From: Dicyema japonicum
Taxonomy: Eukaryota; Dicyemida; Rhombozoa; Dicyemidae
DNA length: 64,000 bases
Reading direction: 5' to 3'
Assembly (NCBI GenBank): GCA_011109175.1
Contig: RDEW01000064.1
Span: 122,221-186,220, forward strand
Below are positions 43,125-53,087 of the stretch, piece after piece; the first letter of the stretch is position 1; the number at the start of each line of letters is the position of its first letter. A program made the position numbers and the translations under genes. A model generated the notes under the pieces. The model was not told where the DNA came from. It did not search any database and saw only the letters and a list, made by a program, of their open reading frames with translations.

Positions 43125-44407
43125 TAATGACGCACCCACAGGGAGAGGGTATAAACTCCTCAAACACCAGCATTCTATATTAATTGGCAATAAAGGAGAA
43201 CATAGTCTCAATCATCTCACAGCTCAGATTACGGACATCTACAAATAACCAGTCAATACTACTTTTAACCAACTCCCAATAATTGGCATCCAACAATCGG
43301 GGGAGACTGGTGTCACAGTAATCATTGACTCCTTTAATAACCCCCATTTGTTAGCAATTATCAATATAATGCATATTGTCCATCATTATACGTCCATCCA
43401 CTACCTCTTCTATGATATTCAGAGAATTTGTTAGTACTTGATCATCACCTCCCTTCAGTTCCTTCCACAGACTACAATGAGTACATAAAGTACAAGTNAG
43501 CAATTATCAATATAATGCNNNNNNNNNNNNNNNNNNNNNNNNNNNNNNNNNNNNNNNNNNNNNNNNNNNNNNNNNNNNNNNNNNNNNNNNNNNNNNNNNN
43601 NNNNNNNNNNNNNNNNNNNNNNNNNNNNNNNNNNNNNNNNNNNNNNNNNNNNNNNNNNNNNNNNNNNNNNNNNNNNNNNNNNNNNNNNNNNNNNNNNNNN
43701 NNNNNNNNNNNNNNNNNNNNNNNNNNNNNNNNNNNNNNNNNNNNNNNNNNNNNNNNNNNNNNNNNNNNNNNNNNNNNNNNNNNNNNNNNNNNNNNNNNNN
43801 NNNNNNNNNNNNNNNNNNNNNNNNNNNNNNNNNNNNNNNNNNNNNNNNNNNNNNNATCTCTGCAACACACGATAAGAAGCGGATGGAAGCATAGTCAATG
43901 CCACTTGCAAAGCGGAGAGATTCTTAGCCAACAAACAGGCCTTAATGACGCACCCACAGAAAGAGGGTATAACCTCCTCAAACACCAGCATTCTATAGTA
44001 ATTGGCAATAAAGGAGAACATAGTCTCAATCATCTCACAGCTCAGATTACGGACATCTACAAAATAACCAGTCAATACTACTTTTAACCAACTCCCAATA
44101 ATTGGCATCCAACAATCGGGGGAGACTGGTGTCACAGTAATCATTGATTCCATTAATAACCTTCATTTGTTGGCAATTGTCAATATAATGCAATTGTCCA
44201 TCATTATAAGCCAATCCAGTACCTCTTCTATGATATTCAGAGAATTTGTTAGTACTTGATCATCACCTCCCTTCAGTTCCTTCCACAGACTACAATGAGT
44301 ACATAAAGTACAAATCCACACAAACGTCCCCATATAATATCTCAATTTGCCTGGGGGTGAGTAATGCACTGTTAATCTGGTTTTTTGTGGGCACGGAGAG
44401 TGTCATC
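43125..44407 (-). pseudogene. Duplicate DEPDC1-like fragment split by an assembly gap
   Basis: 43,125-43,497 and 43,857-44,407 are both near-identical to parts of 30,170-30,690 (minus strand), with the run of n at 43,519-43,855 between them. They encode the same WKELKGGDDQVLTNSLNIIE and FSFIANYYRMLVFEEVIPS segments. Each copy is broken differently: at 43.36 kb a CAA codon has become TAA (NC-stop-QMG); at 44.2 kb bases are missing around the intron and the frame shifts. Similarity to the 30 kb locus stops at 44,408, within the segment before TPRQIELL. This is a segmental copy lacking the DEP domain, or collapsed haplotypes. Confidence 0.7.
43498..43855. other. Assembly gap
   Basis: A single n at 43,498 and a run of n from 43,519 to 43,855, flanked by overlapping DEPDC1-like contig ends. 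Open frames crossing the gap are artefacts. Confidence 0.98.
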
Positions 44408-45399
44408 AAATTTTTTTCAACTTCAGAATCAGCCGTGTCACCGTATTCTGCATCCCATATCTTTCTTCCATCTGAGGAACCCCATATCTGCTCAAAACAT
44501 AACCACGTGCTTTGCGGTGGTCCTCATTTTTCGAGAACGCAACAGTTCCGTAATCGAACGACCTACAAACGTTCAATTGGACCAAACAACTCTAACTGTT
44601 CTTATCTTCTCCGAACTCAAATAAAGTCTGATCCTTTACTTTCCAACTGAATTATTAACAAGTGACACGAAGTATTTAGAAGGTCGATCGCTAGAGCAGA
44701 AATACAATCATTTTGAAAAGATCATTTTGAAAGACAATTGAAAAGGTCGAATCGACTCCGGCTTACGGATCAATACCCTTATCGGAAATAATGAAACAAG
44801 CCTCGACGAGAGACAGTCTGCATCTGGAATTCTACCCGACTAGGATTGAAAAAAATCGAGCTCACCTTTGAACCCGTCGTTATATACGAATACCACACAA
44901 ACGATGCTGTGTCTAAGAACACTCGGTTGGATAACACTCGGTCAGAAGCTTTCAAAATATGAGAGTCGGCTAACTTCAAAACAATTTGAATCCCCTACAG
45001 TGGGACAAAATAATAAACGTTATCCTAAGAACTACCAGAATAATCACCTCTGAGTGTCAAAAAAACAAAATCCCCATTTTAACAAATTTCTGCGGATTCT
45101 TAATGATTTGTTCATTAGAGGAATAAAGCGTAAAATTCGCGCAAAGTCATCAACTCAAGCTAGCATGTGATTTACACAAAAAACCACCAAATCGATTTTT
45201 ATTTCGTTTTTATTTAATAAATTATTTGTCTCAGTCCATACATGCGAGACGCCGTACATTCGAGATTCATCACAAAATACAAAAGAAAAATTTTCTTAGT
45301 AAAACTTTAATTGGAAAAAATTATTAATAATATCAAATTACATATAGTACATATTTTATTTAAAATAATAATTTATAAAACATGTATCTAGTGAACCTA
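44408..45399. other. No confident gene
   Basis: Minus-strand pieces such as RSFDYGTVAFSKNEDHRKAR and YVLSRYGVPQMEERYGMQN (44,400-44,580) look protein-like, possibly from a LINE post-RT region, but I cannot place them. 44,779-44,979 (-) is a 66-codon frame of unknown nature. 45,060-45,400 is AT-rich. Confidence 0.3.
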
Positions 45400-45640
45400 A
45401 CATGTCATACCTTGGAAAATTTAAGATCAACTGTGCTACTGGTAACATAGATATTTGCCCTGACTGGAGAGAACGGGCAAATATCAAAAGACGTGCCTTA
45501 GAATCAGCACTTGCAAGAGTTACGCAATAAATTTGCCATTTCGCATGTTACAGGATGTCCACGAGCTACTTGGATACAAGGACAAGTAGAGCGGTTTTTG
45601 TTTTTTTATCTTAATAGATTTAATTAATAAATTGAAAGAT
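45400..45640 (+). mobile_element. Possible retroviral-type integrase fragment (GIN/KRBA2-like)
   Basis: Plus-strand codons near 45,525-45,600 read KFAISHVTGCPRATWIQGQV followed by ERF, resembling the integrase-core motif H..G.PR...QG.VER found in retrotransposon- and GIN-derived genes. The frame is short and no catalytic D-D-E set is visible. Weak call. Confidence 0.35.
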
Positions 45641-46009
45641 GGGTTTCTACCACGAGTTCATCCAAGGGGAATATTGGAAGTTATATTGACTTCATAAAAG
45701 ACATTGTACGGGATTATAGTAAATCAAAACTTTATACAAGACAGCGGCCTTTTGAGATTATTACAACGTCAAACTAACAAATCAATCGATAAATTATTAT
45801 TGGATTTAAATTAGGAGTAGGTTAAAGGTGAACACAAGAGGAGAGGCCATAATTAAAATTGCCTCTTCCAAAATATCCTTTCGAGAAATTGGGAAAACTC
45901 TCAGTCTACTTTGATAACCCTATTATTTTACGATATTTAATTTATTATAAAAATAAAAAAATAAAAAAAATTTATTAAAATTAAACGATCAATCTTTTCG
46001 GTTGAAGTG
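45641..46009. other. Gene-free AT-rich stretch
   Basis: Nothing recognised. May contain the 5' UTR of the family A LINE that follows. Confidence 0.35.
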
Positions 46010-47755
46010 GTGACGTGCTTCTGTTTTTCTTCTCTAGAAAAATTCATTTCTTTATCATGTCTAAATGCAAAATTTTTGTTTTCCATCGCCACATTCAATG
46101 TTCGTGGCCTCTCATCTCTGATCAAGAGGGAACTATTATCCGAAAATTTGTCCCGATACAAAATCGACATTTGCTGAATCAGGAAACAAAGAAAGCCCTA
46201 GGATCCGATGAAACCATTGGTAACTACCGGATTCTTCTACTCCCATCAGAAAATTGGCATTACGGTCTTGGTTTTGCAATTAACTCGAACCTATTGAACT
46301 GCTTGCATAAAGTATGGACAGTCAGTGATCGTGTTGCCGTTATGCAATTTGTTTATCATCTACAAACAATACTATAATGACTGTTATCAATTTATATGCC
46401 CCACACATGGGCAGAGTTTCCAAAAATATGGATGAGTTGGAAGAGTTTTATCAAATCCTATCGAATACTTATATTTGAGTTCATCGATCTGCACTTATAT
46501 TTATCTGTGGTGACTGGAATGCCAACGCTGGTATGAGAAGGCACGACGAAGTCTGTATGGGAAAATATGGCAGAGGGTATCGTAATCTCTCTGGACACTC
46601 ACTCATGGATTTTTGTGATTCATCAAATCTGTATCTATGCAATACCACTTTTAAATACCCAGCAAAACATATAACTACCTGGGTTGGCATAAGAAGGTCC
46701 AAAGACGAACATACGTGCATATTCAACCAAATAGACTACACTATCTGCCCTATCTCCTTGAAGAGACTTCTGTCTGACTCTAGGAGTTATGGAGGAACCA
46801 CTACTGACAGTGACCATAAGCTAACGGTGGCCAGATTAAATCTCAAACGATACTACGGAATTGAGGCAGTCAAGAGGAAAAGCACACCTCTAAATAAACG
46901 TTTGGCTGTGGAAATGTTGACTTTTGACACTTGGCAAAAGAGATACAACAAAATGTCTCTAAACGTTTACGTGGAGTTGAACCCAGTGGCACCCCCTCGA
47001 CTGACCTCGGAAAGATCTTGGATATTCTAAAACTGTTGGATACCAGGAAAAAGACCAAAATAGACGAATGATTCATGACCCCTTAATTCGAGAATTGTCT
47101 GAACAGCAGAAAGAAATACATTCGAAACTGGGAAGTTTAAATTCGAATAATGTGCATTAAGGAGAAAATGCAATCAAATATCGCATCTGATAAGAAGACG
47201 ATCAAATATACTTTGGCACAAATATTTGGACGATAAAGCAACTGAAATCGAAAACTGTCAGTATGGAAGACGAATGTTCTCTGCTGTTAGACTACTTACA
47301 CGAGGAACTGCAAAGAAACCACTGAAAGTCTGTGACGACGAAGGTCAATATCTTCAAAACACTGAGGATAAAGCAAATTATATTGCTAGACACTTCGAGT
47401 CGTTGTTTAAATCTGAAGGGATTAATGTACCTAAATTTATTGGATATCCGAGACCCCTTACAAACAAAATTACAATAAAGGAAGTAACCGATGCATTTAT
47501 GCATCTAAAGGGAAATCGGTCGACTAGTTATGATGGCATTCCGGGTAAGTTACTAAAACATGCCCCGGTTACTGTTGGGAATATAATCACGAATATCTTA
47601 AATGAGTCGATGGAACTTCACTGTCCACTTTTTTGGGACATGGAATCTTATTTCCAATACATAAACCTGGGAAAAAAGAAGCGTCGTTGGACGGACTAAG
47701 ACCTATTATTCTATTGTCAGTTATCAGAAAAACCTTATCGATCATAGTGTTTAAC

Positions 47756-47961
47756 CGTATACGAGAGCCAGCGGAAAAATACCTTTCCCTAAGTCAAAGT
47801 GGGTTTAGAAGTGGAAGATCAACCTCAGATATTGTGTGGAGTCATCGATGGCTCACGTCGTATACGAGAGCCAGCGGAAAAATACCTTTCCCTAAGTCAA
47901 AGTGGGTTTAGAAGTGGAAGATCAACCTCAGATATTGTGTGGAGTCATCGATGGCTCACGC
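47756..47961. repeat. Exact 103-bp tandem duplication in LINE RT
   Basis: cgtatacgagagccagcgga starts at 47,756 and 47,859; copies read identical and repeat the QSGFRSGRST segment of the RT fingers. Confidence 0.92.
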
Positions 47962-48225
47962 TAATATGTCAAAAATACACGAAAGTAATCTACATCCTAG
48001 GAATTAATCTAACGAAGGCTTAAGACAGCATCAATAAAGAAAAACTCATAATTGTTCTAAAGGAACTGCGTGACGAGGACTGCCTGAGACTAATAAGTTT
48101 ATTACTTTCCGAAACTGACCTATCCGTGAGAATAGAACAAAGAATTCGAAGAGTTTCAGTACCAACATGGGCACTCCACAAGGAGATTCCTTGTCCACAA
48201 TTATATTTATTGTTTACCTCGAAGC

Positions 48226-48417
48226 TGCGCTCAAGGAATTGAGAAATGTCATGGGTCCTAAATACCGGGACATAACAGAGTTAATTTATGCGGATGATGT
48301 AGACTTTGTGTCTACCGACCATGCGCTCAAGGAATTGAGAAATGTCATGGGTCCTAAATACCGGGACATAACAGAGTTAATTTATGCGGATGATGTAGAC
48401 TTTGTGTCTACCGACCA
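48226..48417. repeat. Exact 96-bp in-frame tandem duplication of the YADD box
   Basis: tgcgctcaaggaattgagaa starts at 48,226 and 48,322. The unit is 32 codons long and in frame, so the RT open frame contains two complete LIYADDVDF active-site boxes. Confidence 0.93.
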
Positions 48418-49230
48418 AAAAATACTTGACCAAATTTTACTTCAAGCCGAACGTATTTTTAAGAATTGGGATTTACGCATAAACATTAAAAAAACTGATT
48501 ATACACGAGTCGAACGAGCAGAATCAAGGAACGATGAGTGCTGGAGACATACCGATATTTGTCGAAGGAAAATGCTGGCTACCATATACTTCAAAAAAAT
48601 GTACCAAATTTGGATAAGAAAAAAACATGTATCACTGAAACTACGTGTCAAACTATACGACACGTTTATTAAACCAATTTTGCTATACAATTCCGGAACA
48701 TGGGCATGTTCTAAAATTGATTTAGAGAAGCTAGATACTTTTCACAGGAACCAACTCCGCATGTTGATTGGAATTTTTTGGCGAGAAAAATCTTAAATGA
48801 AAATCTATATTCACGATGTAAATCCAGACCACTCAGCACCGATGTTATTTTATCGAGATGGCGACTATTTGGACATATCTTCAGACTGGACCCGACTACG
48901 CCATGCAACAGAATAAAGGAAGAATATTTCTAATACGCCGGAAGTCGCGGATTTCGAGTAGTCCTACTCGCTGCGAAAAAGAGTCTGTCCTTTATCTTTG
49001 TATAATTTATTATATAAAAAATAAAATTAACTACTTCCAATTTATGTGTTCGTACTCTCAACATAGAATCAAATGTAATAGCTTCCTCCTTTATAAAAGT
49101 GTCGTAGTTCTATAACACAAAATTTTTATTATCACGTTAAGTTAAATCAAAATTATTCAATAACTTAACATATCTTTAATTAAGTGCGGCTGCTCTATAG
49201 TTAATATAATGGAATTATAAATTTCAAAAA

Positions 49231-49302
49231 ATCCGCGTCCGGGAATCGAACCCGAATATCCAAAATAAAAATCTGAAATCTTAACCACTAGACCAACGCA
49301 AA
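49231..49302 (-). tRNA. tRNA, Glu-like body with UUU anticodon
   Basis: Minus strand, 5' end at 49,302. The D-arm side carries TGGTCTAGTGG (A box) and the T-arm GGGTTCGATTCCC (B box). Acceptor pairs TTTGCGT with ACGCGGA, using two G-U pairs; the D stem is GTCT/AGAT, the anticodon stem TCAGA/TTTGG, and the loop TTTTTAT places anticodon TTT at 34-36. A run of six T follows the discriminator base, a good Pol III terminator. The body matches eukaryotic tRNA-Glu (loop normally TTTTCAC, anticodon TTC). It may be a tRNA-Lys(UUU) arisen from tRNA-Glu, or a tRNA-Glu pseudogene with C-to-T changes. No intron. Confidence 0.8.
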
Positions 49303-49979
49303 TTGTTTTTAGTGACGTCAACTATTCAACTGTCAACTATAATTTTTCATTTATATTTCCTCGGACATTGTATTTTGAGAGGTGACGTCGATGAAACTTG
49401 TAAGTTTTTTAGCTCCTGTTTACTTTCCTCCAGGTTCACGAGTTGCATAACAGAATGGATCAGAAAAACGTTTTATAAATTTTAGTCCTATTCTGAGAGA
49501 GATGTGCCTTCTTCGTATCCAAATATTCCAAAATTTCTTAAAGATAGTGCCCAGTAACTTCCTTCTTCTGATATCCTCCGGGTATTCCAAAATGAGAAAC
49601 GGGAATTAAAAGTTAAATTATTATTTCTCGAACGTTCTTAATAATATAATTGTCAATATATCAAAATATGTCAGGGTACATAATACGTCACGAGCCTAGA
49701 GTGTTACCAAGCCTAGGTGGTTACACTTCGGTTATTTTTCGATAAAGATTGAAAATTAATTTATTGTTTGAGATAAATATATGAAATTAAAATTTTTTAT
49801 TTAATAAAAACAGCATAGGAAATTAGTGTAATTATAGATTTATAATAATTATAATGTATAAATGGCCCTTGTGTTCGTAAATAACATAGAGTATTATTAT
49901 TCTATTTCGTAGAATCCTGATATCCACGTATGTGAAAGAAACAATCAACTGAGGATTATACAGTAACCGCCCCGCTTGC
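49303..49979. other. Gene-free AT-rich stretch
   Basis: A 60-codon plus-strand frame at 49,303-49,485 is unrecognised. No other signal. Confidence 0.4.
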
Positions 49980-50105
49980 ATGACTATTCCCAATCTGGAT
50001 AGCTAGTGAGACTCGCTCAAAATCCAACAGCGTTCACGTAGATATCTTGTTCGTGTAGAAATCCGATTCCCTAGACGACCCAGGAATTTCAGCGTCGAAT
50101 ATGGA
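49980..50105 (-). mobile_element. RLE LINE 3' tail, short relic
   Basis: ttcccaatctggatagctag to aatttcagcgtcgaa aligns with 9,750-9,880 (ttcccactcaggatggcgag to aatttcatcgtcaca), the C-terminal codons of the RLE family on the minus strand. Only about 120 bp remain. Confidence 0.65.
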
Positions 50106-50208
50106 CTGATGTATTTGCATATTGAGTTAACGATAATTAGGTTTTTATGATCGATTTTGTTTTCTCAGATAAATTAAATATTTTTATTTTTTACAAAAAC
50201 ACAGAGTT

Positions 50209-50489
50209 CTAATTGTTGATCCTCCCAGACATAATTGACGTGGTCGGTTCAAATGGTAGTAATTGATATGAACTGGAATAGTCACTGAGTTTCATAATTC
50301 GATTCTTACAACACTATTTACCTGGTAGTAGGATTCATTTCTGTCTATTGACTCCTTCAGAGTTCTCACGACAACACATCTTTCAGGAGACGTCCATTTT
50401 CCAAAAAGGATCTCTAATCCCAACACTACAAGAAAGGTTGATACAATGGGGGATGTGATAGACCTGGTGCCTTGAAAGGAAGCACTCAT
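50209..50489 (-). CDS. Small signal-anchor protein, 87 aa, one 17-nt intron
   Basis: ATG at 50,489 opens MSASFQGTRSITSPIVSTFL followed by VVLGLEILFGKW, a hydrophobic segment near the N-terminus that would serve as a signal peptide or anchor, then ERCVVVRTLKESIDRNESYY. A GTAAAT..GTAAG intron of 17 nt (50,321-50,305) removes the local stop and joins NRIMKLSDYSSSYQLLPFEP and ..SIMSGRINN to TAG at 50,211-50,209. Exon lengths 168 and 96 nt are both multiples of three in total. No family recognised. It is divergent from the lectin gene next door, so the two may share a promoter. Without splicing the frame ends nine codons later, so the two-exon model is an inference. Confidence 0.55.
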
Positions 50490-50638
50490 ACCGTGGAAAC
50501 TAGATTTACCTAATAAGCAATATGTAGACTATTTTTTTTTTATTTTTAATTATTTATAATATGAATCCAGACTGTTGTTACCAAAAACGACATGTGTTGT
50601 ATTTTTTATATATATTTGTGGAAAGGACAAGAAGACTA
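50490..50638. promoter_or_regulatory. Shared divergent intergenic region (small protein / lectin)
   Basis: About 150 bp of AT-rich DNA, including runs of t and a tatatat block near 50,606-50,614, separates the minus-strand start at 50,489 from the first lectin-like ATG at 50,639. Position suggests bidirectional regulation; no specific element can be named. Confidence 0.35.
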
Positions 50639-50849
50639 ATGTTCAGTCTTGTCCTTCTCTCAGTTTTATCAGTCTCGACTATTCTCGCAGAGAAATGTTG
50701 TGTTTGAGATGAATTTGGACTGTTTTAACGAAAAGTGCTACGCTTTCATAAAACAGTGCCAAAACTATAAAAACGGTAAAAAAATTTGTAGGAAAATGGG
50801 GGGAGATTTGGCCAACGTCAACAGCAAGGAGACTCAAAAGTACATTTTT
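50610..50849 (+). pseudogene. Truncated first copy of the lectin gene (before n at 50,850)
   Basis: 50,610-50,849 is repeated almost exactly at 50,851-51,090. It contains the start ATG (50,639), signal peptide, first intron and the first half of the lectin domain. Its only noted difference is in the first intron, which ends ttgg instead of ttag (50,717-50,718), destroying the acceptor. Most likely an unmerged contig end carrying a sequence error or allele. Confidence 0.8.
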
Positions 50850-50879
50850 NATATATTTGTGGAAAGGACAAGAAGACTA

Positions 50880-51399
50880 ATGTTCAGTCTTGTCCTTCTC
50901 TCAGTTTTATCAGTCTCGACTATTCTCGCAGAGAAATGTTGTGTTTGAGATGAATTTAGACTGTTTTAACGAAAAGTGCTACGCTTTCATAAAACAGTGC
51001 CAAAACTATAAAAACGGTAAAAAAATTTGTAGGAAAATGGGGGGAGATTTGGCCAACGTCAACAGCAAGGAGACTCAAAAGTACATTTTTGGTGAGCTGA
51101 GTGATTTTTATTGTGTAGAGACAATTTTGAAGAAGTATAAGAAGTCATTTTACATTGGGGTTAACGATATCGCTGAGGAAGGGAAATTCGTTGTTTCTTT
51201 GGGAGACGATCTAGTAAATCGATAGATAACATAGAAATCCTCCAATTGGATAAAAAGAGAGCCAAACAATTATGGGAATGAAGACTGTACCGTCATTACT
51301 AATCATTGTGGACGCTGGAATGATATAAGTTGCGGCAGAAAACGACCCATTCTCAGTGAAATTAATGATATTCTTCTTGGCGGTACAATTTGGCATTAA
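50880..51399 (+). CDS. Secreted C-type lectin with EPN and WND motifs
   Basis: ATG 50,880; a signal peptide MFSLVLLSVLSVSTILA precedes EKC. Two short introns, 50,941-50,959 (19 nt, GTGTTT..TTTAG) and 51,214-51,234 (21 nt, GTAAAT..CATAG), join three exons into 159 codons ending TAA 51,397-51,399. The protein is a single C-type lectin domain: CFNEKCYAFIKQC, KKICRKMGGDLANVNSKETQ, a FYIGVNDIAEEGKFVVSLGD block (the usual WIGLND..EG.FVWSDG), NWIKREPNNYGNEDCTVI and CGRWNDISC. EPN implies a Ca2+-dependent mannose-type sugar site, and WND supplies further Ca2+ ligands. In a host-associated animal it could act in recognition or attachment; that role is inferred. Confidence 0.92.
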
Positions 51400-51724
51400 A
51401 TAGAATCAAACCACCGTAGTTGTTAAAATAGAGTCGGCAATTACTAATTCTCTAATACATTGATTTCCGTCGTCTCTAACATTTCTCATATTATATTACA
51501 AGTCCCAACATTTATTCCTTAGTTTTCAATGTAGCGTAGTAGTTGTATGGAAAGATAAGTTAGGGCAGTTCATGAGGGAATTGAAGACAAGGAGTCTTGT
51601 CTTGGTGGCTTGGACTCTCCGTTAGTATCCCATTCCAACCGCTACTATATCTCCGTCATTGAAATACACGCAGGCATATTCTTTTTTTTTCAAAAAAATT
51701 ATGTTCCCTTTGACGGCCAATTCG
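51400..51724. other. Spacer, no gene
   Basis: 3' flank of the lectin gene; no recognised coding sequence. Confidence 0.45.
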
Positions 51725-52170
51725 TTTTTTTTATTATTTATTTATTATTAACCCCGGATACACCGAGAAAGAAGTTAAAGTAAACAACTAATTGAGTGTA
51801 TCCAGTTTCCACTTCTACGGAGTCCATCCGGAATCAACATAAAGAGTAAAAGACGTCCATAGTATTTATTTATTATTAACCCCGGATACACCGAGAAATA
51901 AGTTTAAGTAAATAACTAATTAAGTGTATCCAGTTTCCACTTTTACAGAGTCTATCTGGAATCAACATAAAGGGTAAAAGACGTCCATAGTTGTAGTTGT
52001 GGAAACCACTCCAGTGGAGTAGGGGAGAGCAGATGATCCTTTTTCGTGCCGGCCTAGTACTGGGCTCCACCCAGACAGGTGGATCACATGATGCCACTCT
52101 AATAAGAAGAGAGAAAAGGAACATACGAACAAACAGAAACTTCAACCAATTAGCATAGCTCGATATGAGA
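51725..52170 (-). repeat. SINE/MITE-like dispersed repeat, copy 4 with duplicated end
   Basis: Reverse complement of the 4.06 kb unit. The terminal block (attattaaccccggatacac ... ggaatcaacataaag) is present twice, at about 51,745-51,862 and 51,870-51,990, with many substitutions between copies, so this tandem duplication is an older genuine event. A 89-codon minus-strand frame in it is fortuitous. Confidence 0.78.
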
Positions 52171-52181
52171 AAATTTATTTA

Positions 52182-52385
52182 CAGGGTTTTCCGATTTATT
52201 TAATAACTTTGTCATAAAATTTAATAACTTTGTCAAAAAATTTAATAACTTTGTCATAAAATTTAATAATTTTGTCAAAATATTTAATAACTTTGTCAAA
52301 ATGTTTAATAATTTGTCAAAATATTTAATAACTTTGTCAAAATGTTTAATAACTTTGTCAAAATACTTAATAACTTTGTAAAGGG
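52182..52385. repeat. Left terminal array of 20-21 bp units
   Basis: About nine to ten head-to-tail units of ttaataactttgtcaaaat type. Read on the minus strand the 21-bp units would encode a regular heptad (NFMTKLL, NFLTKLL), which is a by-product of the period and not evidence of a protein. Confidence 0.9.
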
Positions 52386-53087
52386 TCAAATTAAAAGAAA
52401 CCAATTTTATAATTAATTGAAAAAAACAACTATAAATTAAAATTCTTCATTAGCCAATGCTTTAACTAAATTGATCCGCATATGGCTGTACAAATTATTG
52501 CACACATCTGATGAAATTTCTCCGATGTTTTGGATTGCGTTTATTAATTCATCGAGTTCCTACAATTTTTCTTTTTCTATTGGATTAAGTTGAAAAAAAA
52601 CTCTTCAATTGGATTAAGTTGAGGAGTATAAGGAGGCAAAAAATACAATTCATACCCTGTATACGTTAAAAATCAATTGGATACCAGTTCCGAATACAAT
52701 GTAAAAGGCCGTCCACAGAAATAGCAGCACAAATAGAGAAATTTTTCTCTCTTATGTTTCTAGTACATTTTTTCGAAGTAACTCCTTTTATAGATCTTCC
52801 AAATTTGGATCTCATCAAACAATTGACTCCCATTTCGTCTATAAAAATAAGCCGTTGATTATCAACTTCAATTATTTTTCTGGCAGATTTTTATCTTTCT
52901 TCCATATTTATTGTAGAATTTCTCGCCATAGGTACAAATTGATTTTTTTAAACTATATCCAAATGTCTCTAGCGTCCTATTTATTGTCGATTGAGAGACA
53001 TTTTTTATTTTCACATCAAATAAAGAATTTTGTAAATTCTTCAGCGTAAATGAAGCATCTTCTTCAATTTTTATTAGCATCTTCTTA

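Larger units (their letters stand above)
46010..48990 (+). mobile_element. Family A LINE, near full-length but frame-broken
   Basis: Most complete family A copy. Endonuclease: IATFNVRGLSSLIKREL near 46,085-46,140, a YGLGFAINSNLL segment, FICGDWNANAG near 46,500-46,530, and TDSDHKLTVARL near 46,805-46,840. Linker: RHFESLFKSEG. RT: LRPIILLSVIRKTLS, LSLSQSGFRSGRSTSDIVW, ILGINLTKA (normally D.TKAFD), GTPQGDSLSTIIFIVYLEAA near 48,168-48,230, and an intact LIYADDVDF near 48,280-48,310. C-terminal: LYDTFIKPILLYNSGTWAC, FHRNQLRMLIG, RWRLFGHIFRLDP to about 48,905. Two in-frame tandem duplications (47,756 and 48,226) and several frameshifts and stops (one just after NLTKA) disable it. The apurinic-type endonuclease plus RT order is seen directly. 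Confidence 0.92.

Noticed and set aside
43428-44153. Long ORFs of 132-232 codons across the 43.5-43.9 kb region
   Set aside because: They run through undetermined bases and join unrelated reading frames.
45400-45640. Complete LTR retrotransposon or endogenous retrovirus
   Set aside because: Only a short integrase-like motif is visible; no long terminal repeats, protease or RNase H were found nearby.
50610-51399. True tandem duplication of the lectin gene
   Set aside because: The upstream copy is cut exactly at a single n and differs by one visible base, matching the other contig-end duplications.
51876-52145. 89-codon minus-strand ORF with a signal-peptide-like start
   Set aside because: It lies wholly within the fourth copy of the dispersed repeat, and the other copies do not keep the frame.
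52150-52404. 84-codon minus-strand ORF with a perfect heptad repeat
   Set aside because: It is a translation of the 21-bp terminal array and runs beyond the transposon end; the regularity comes from the DNA period.
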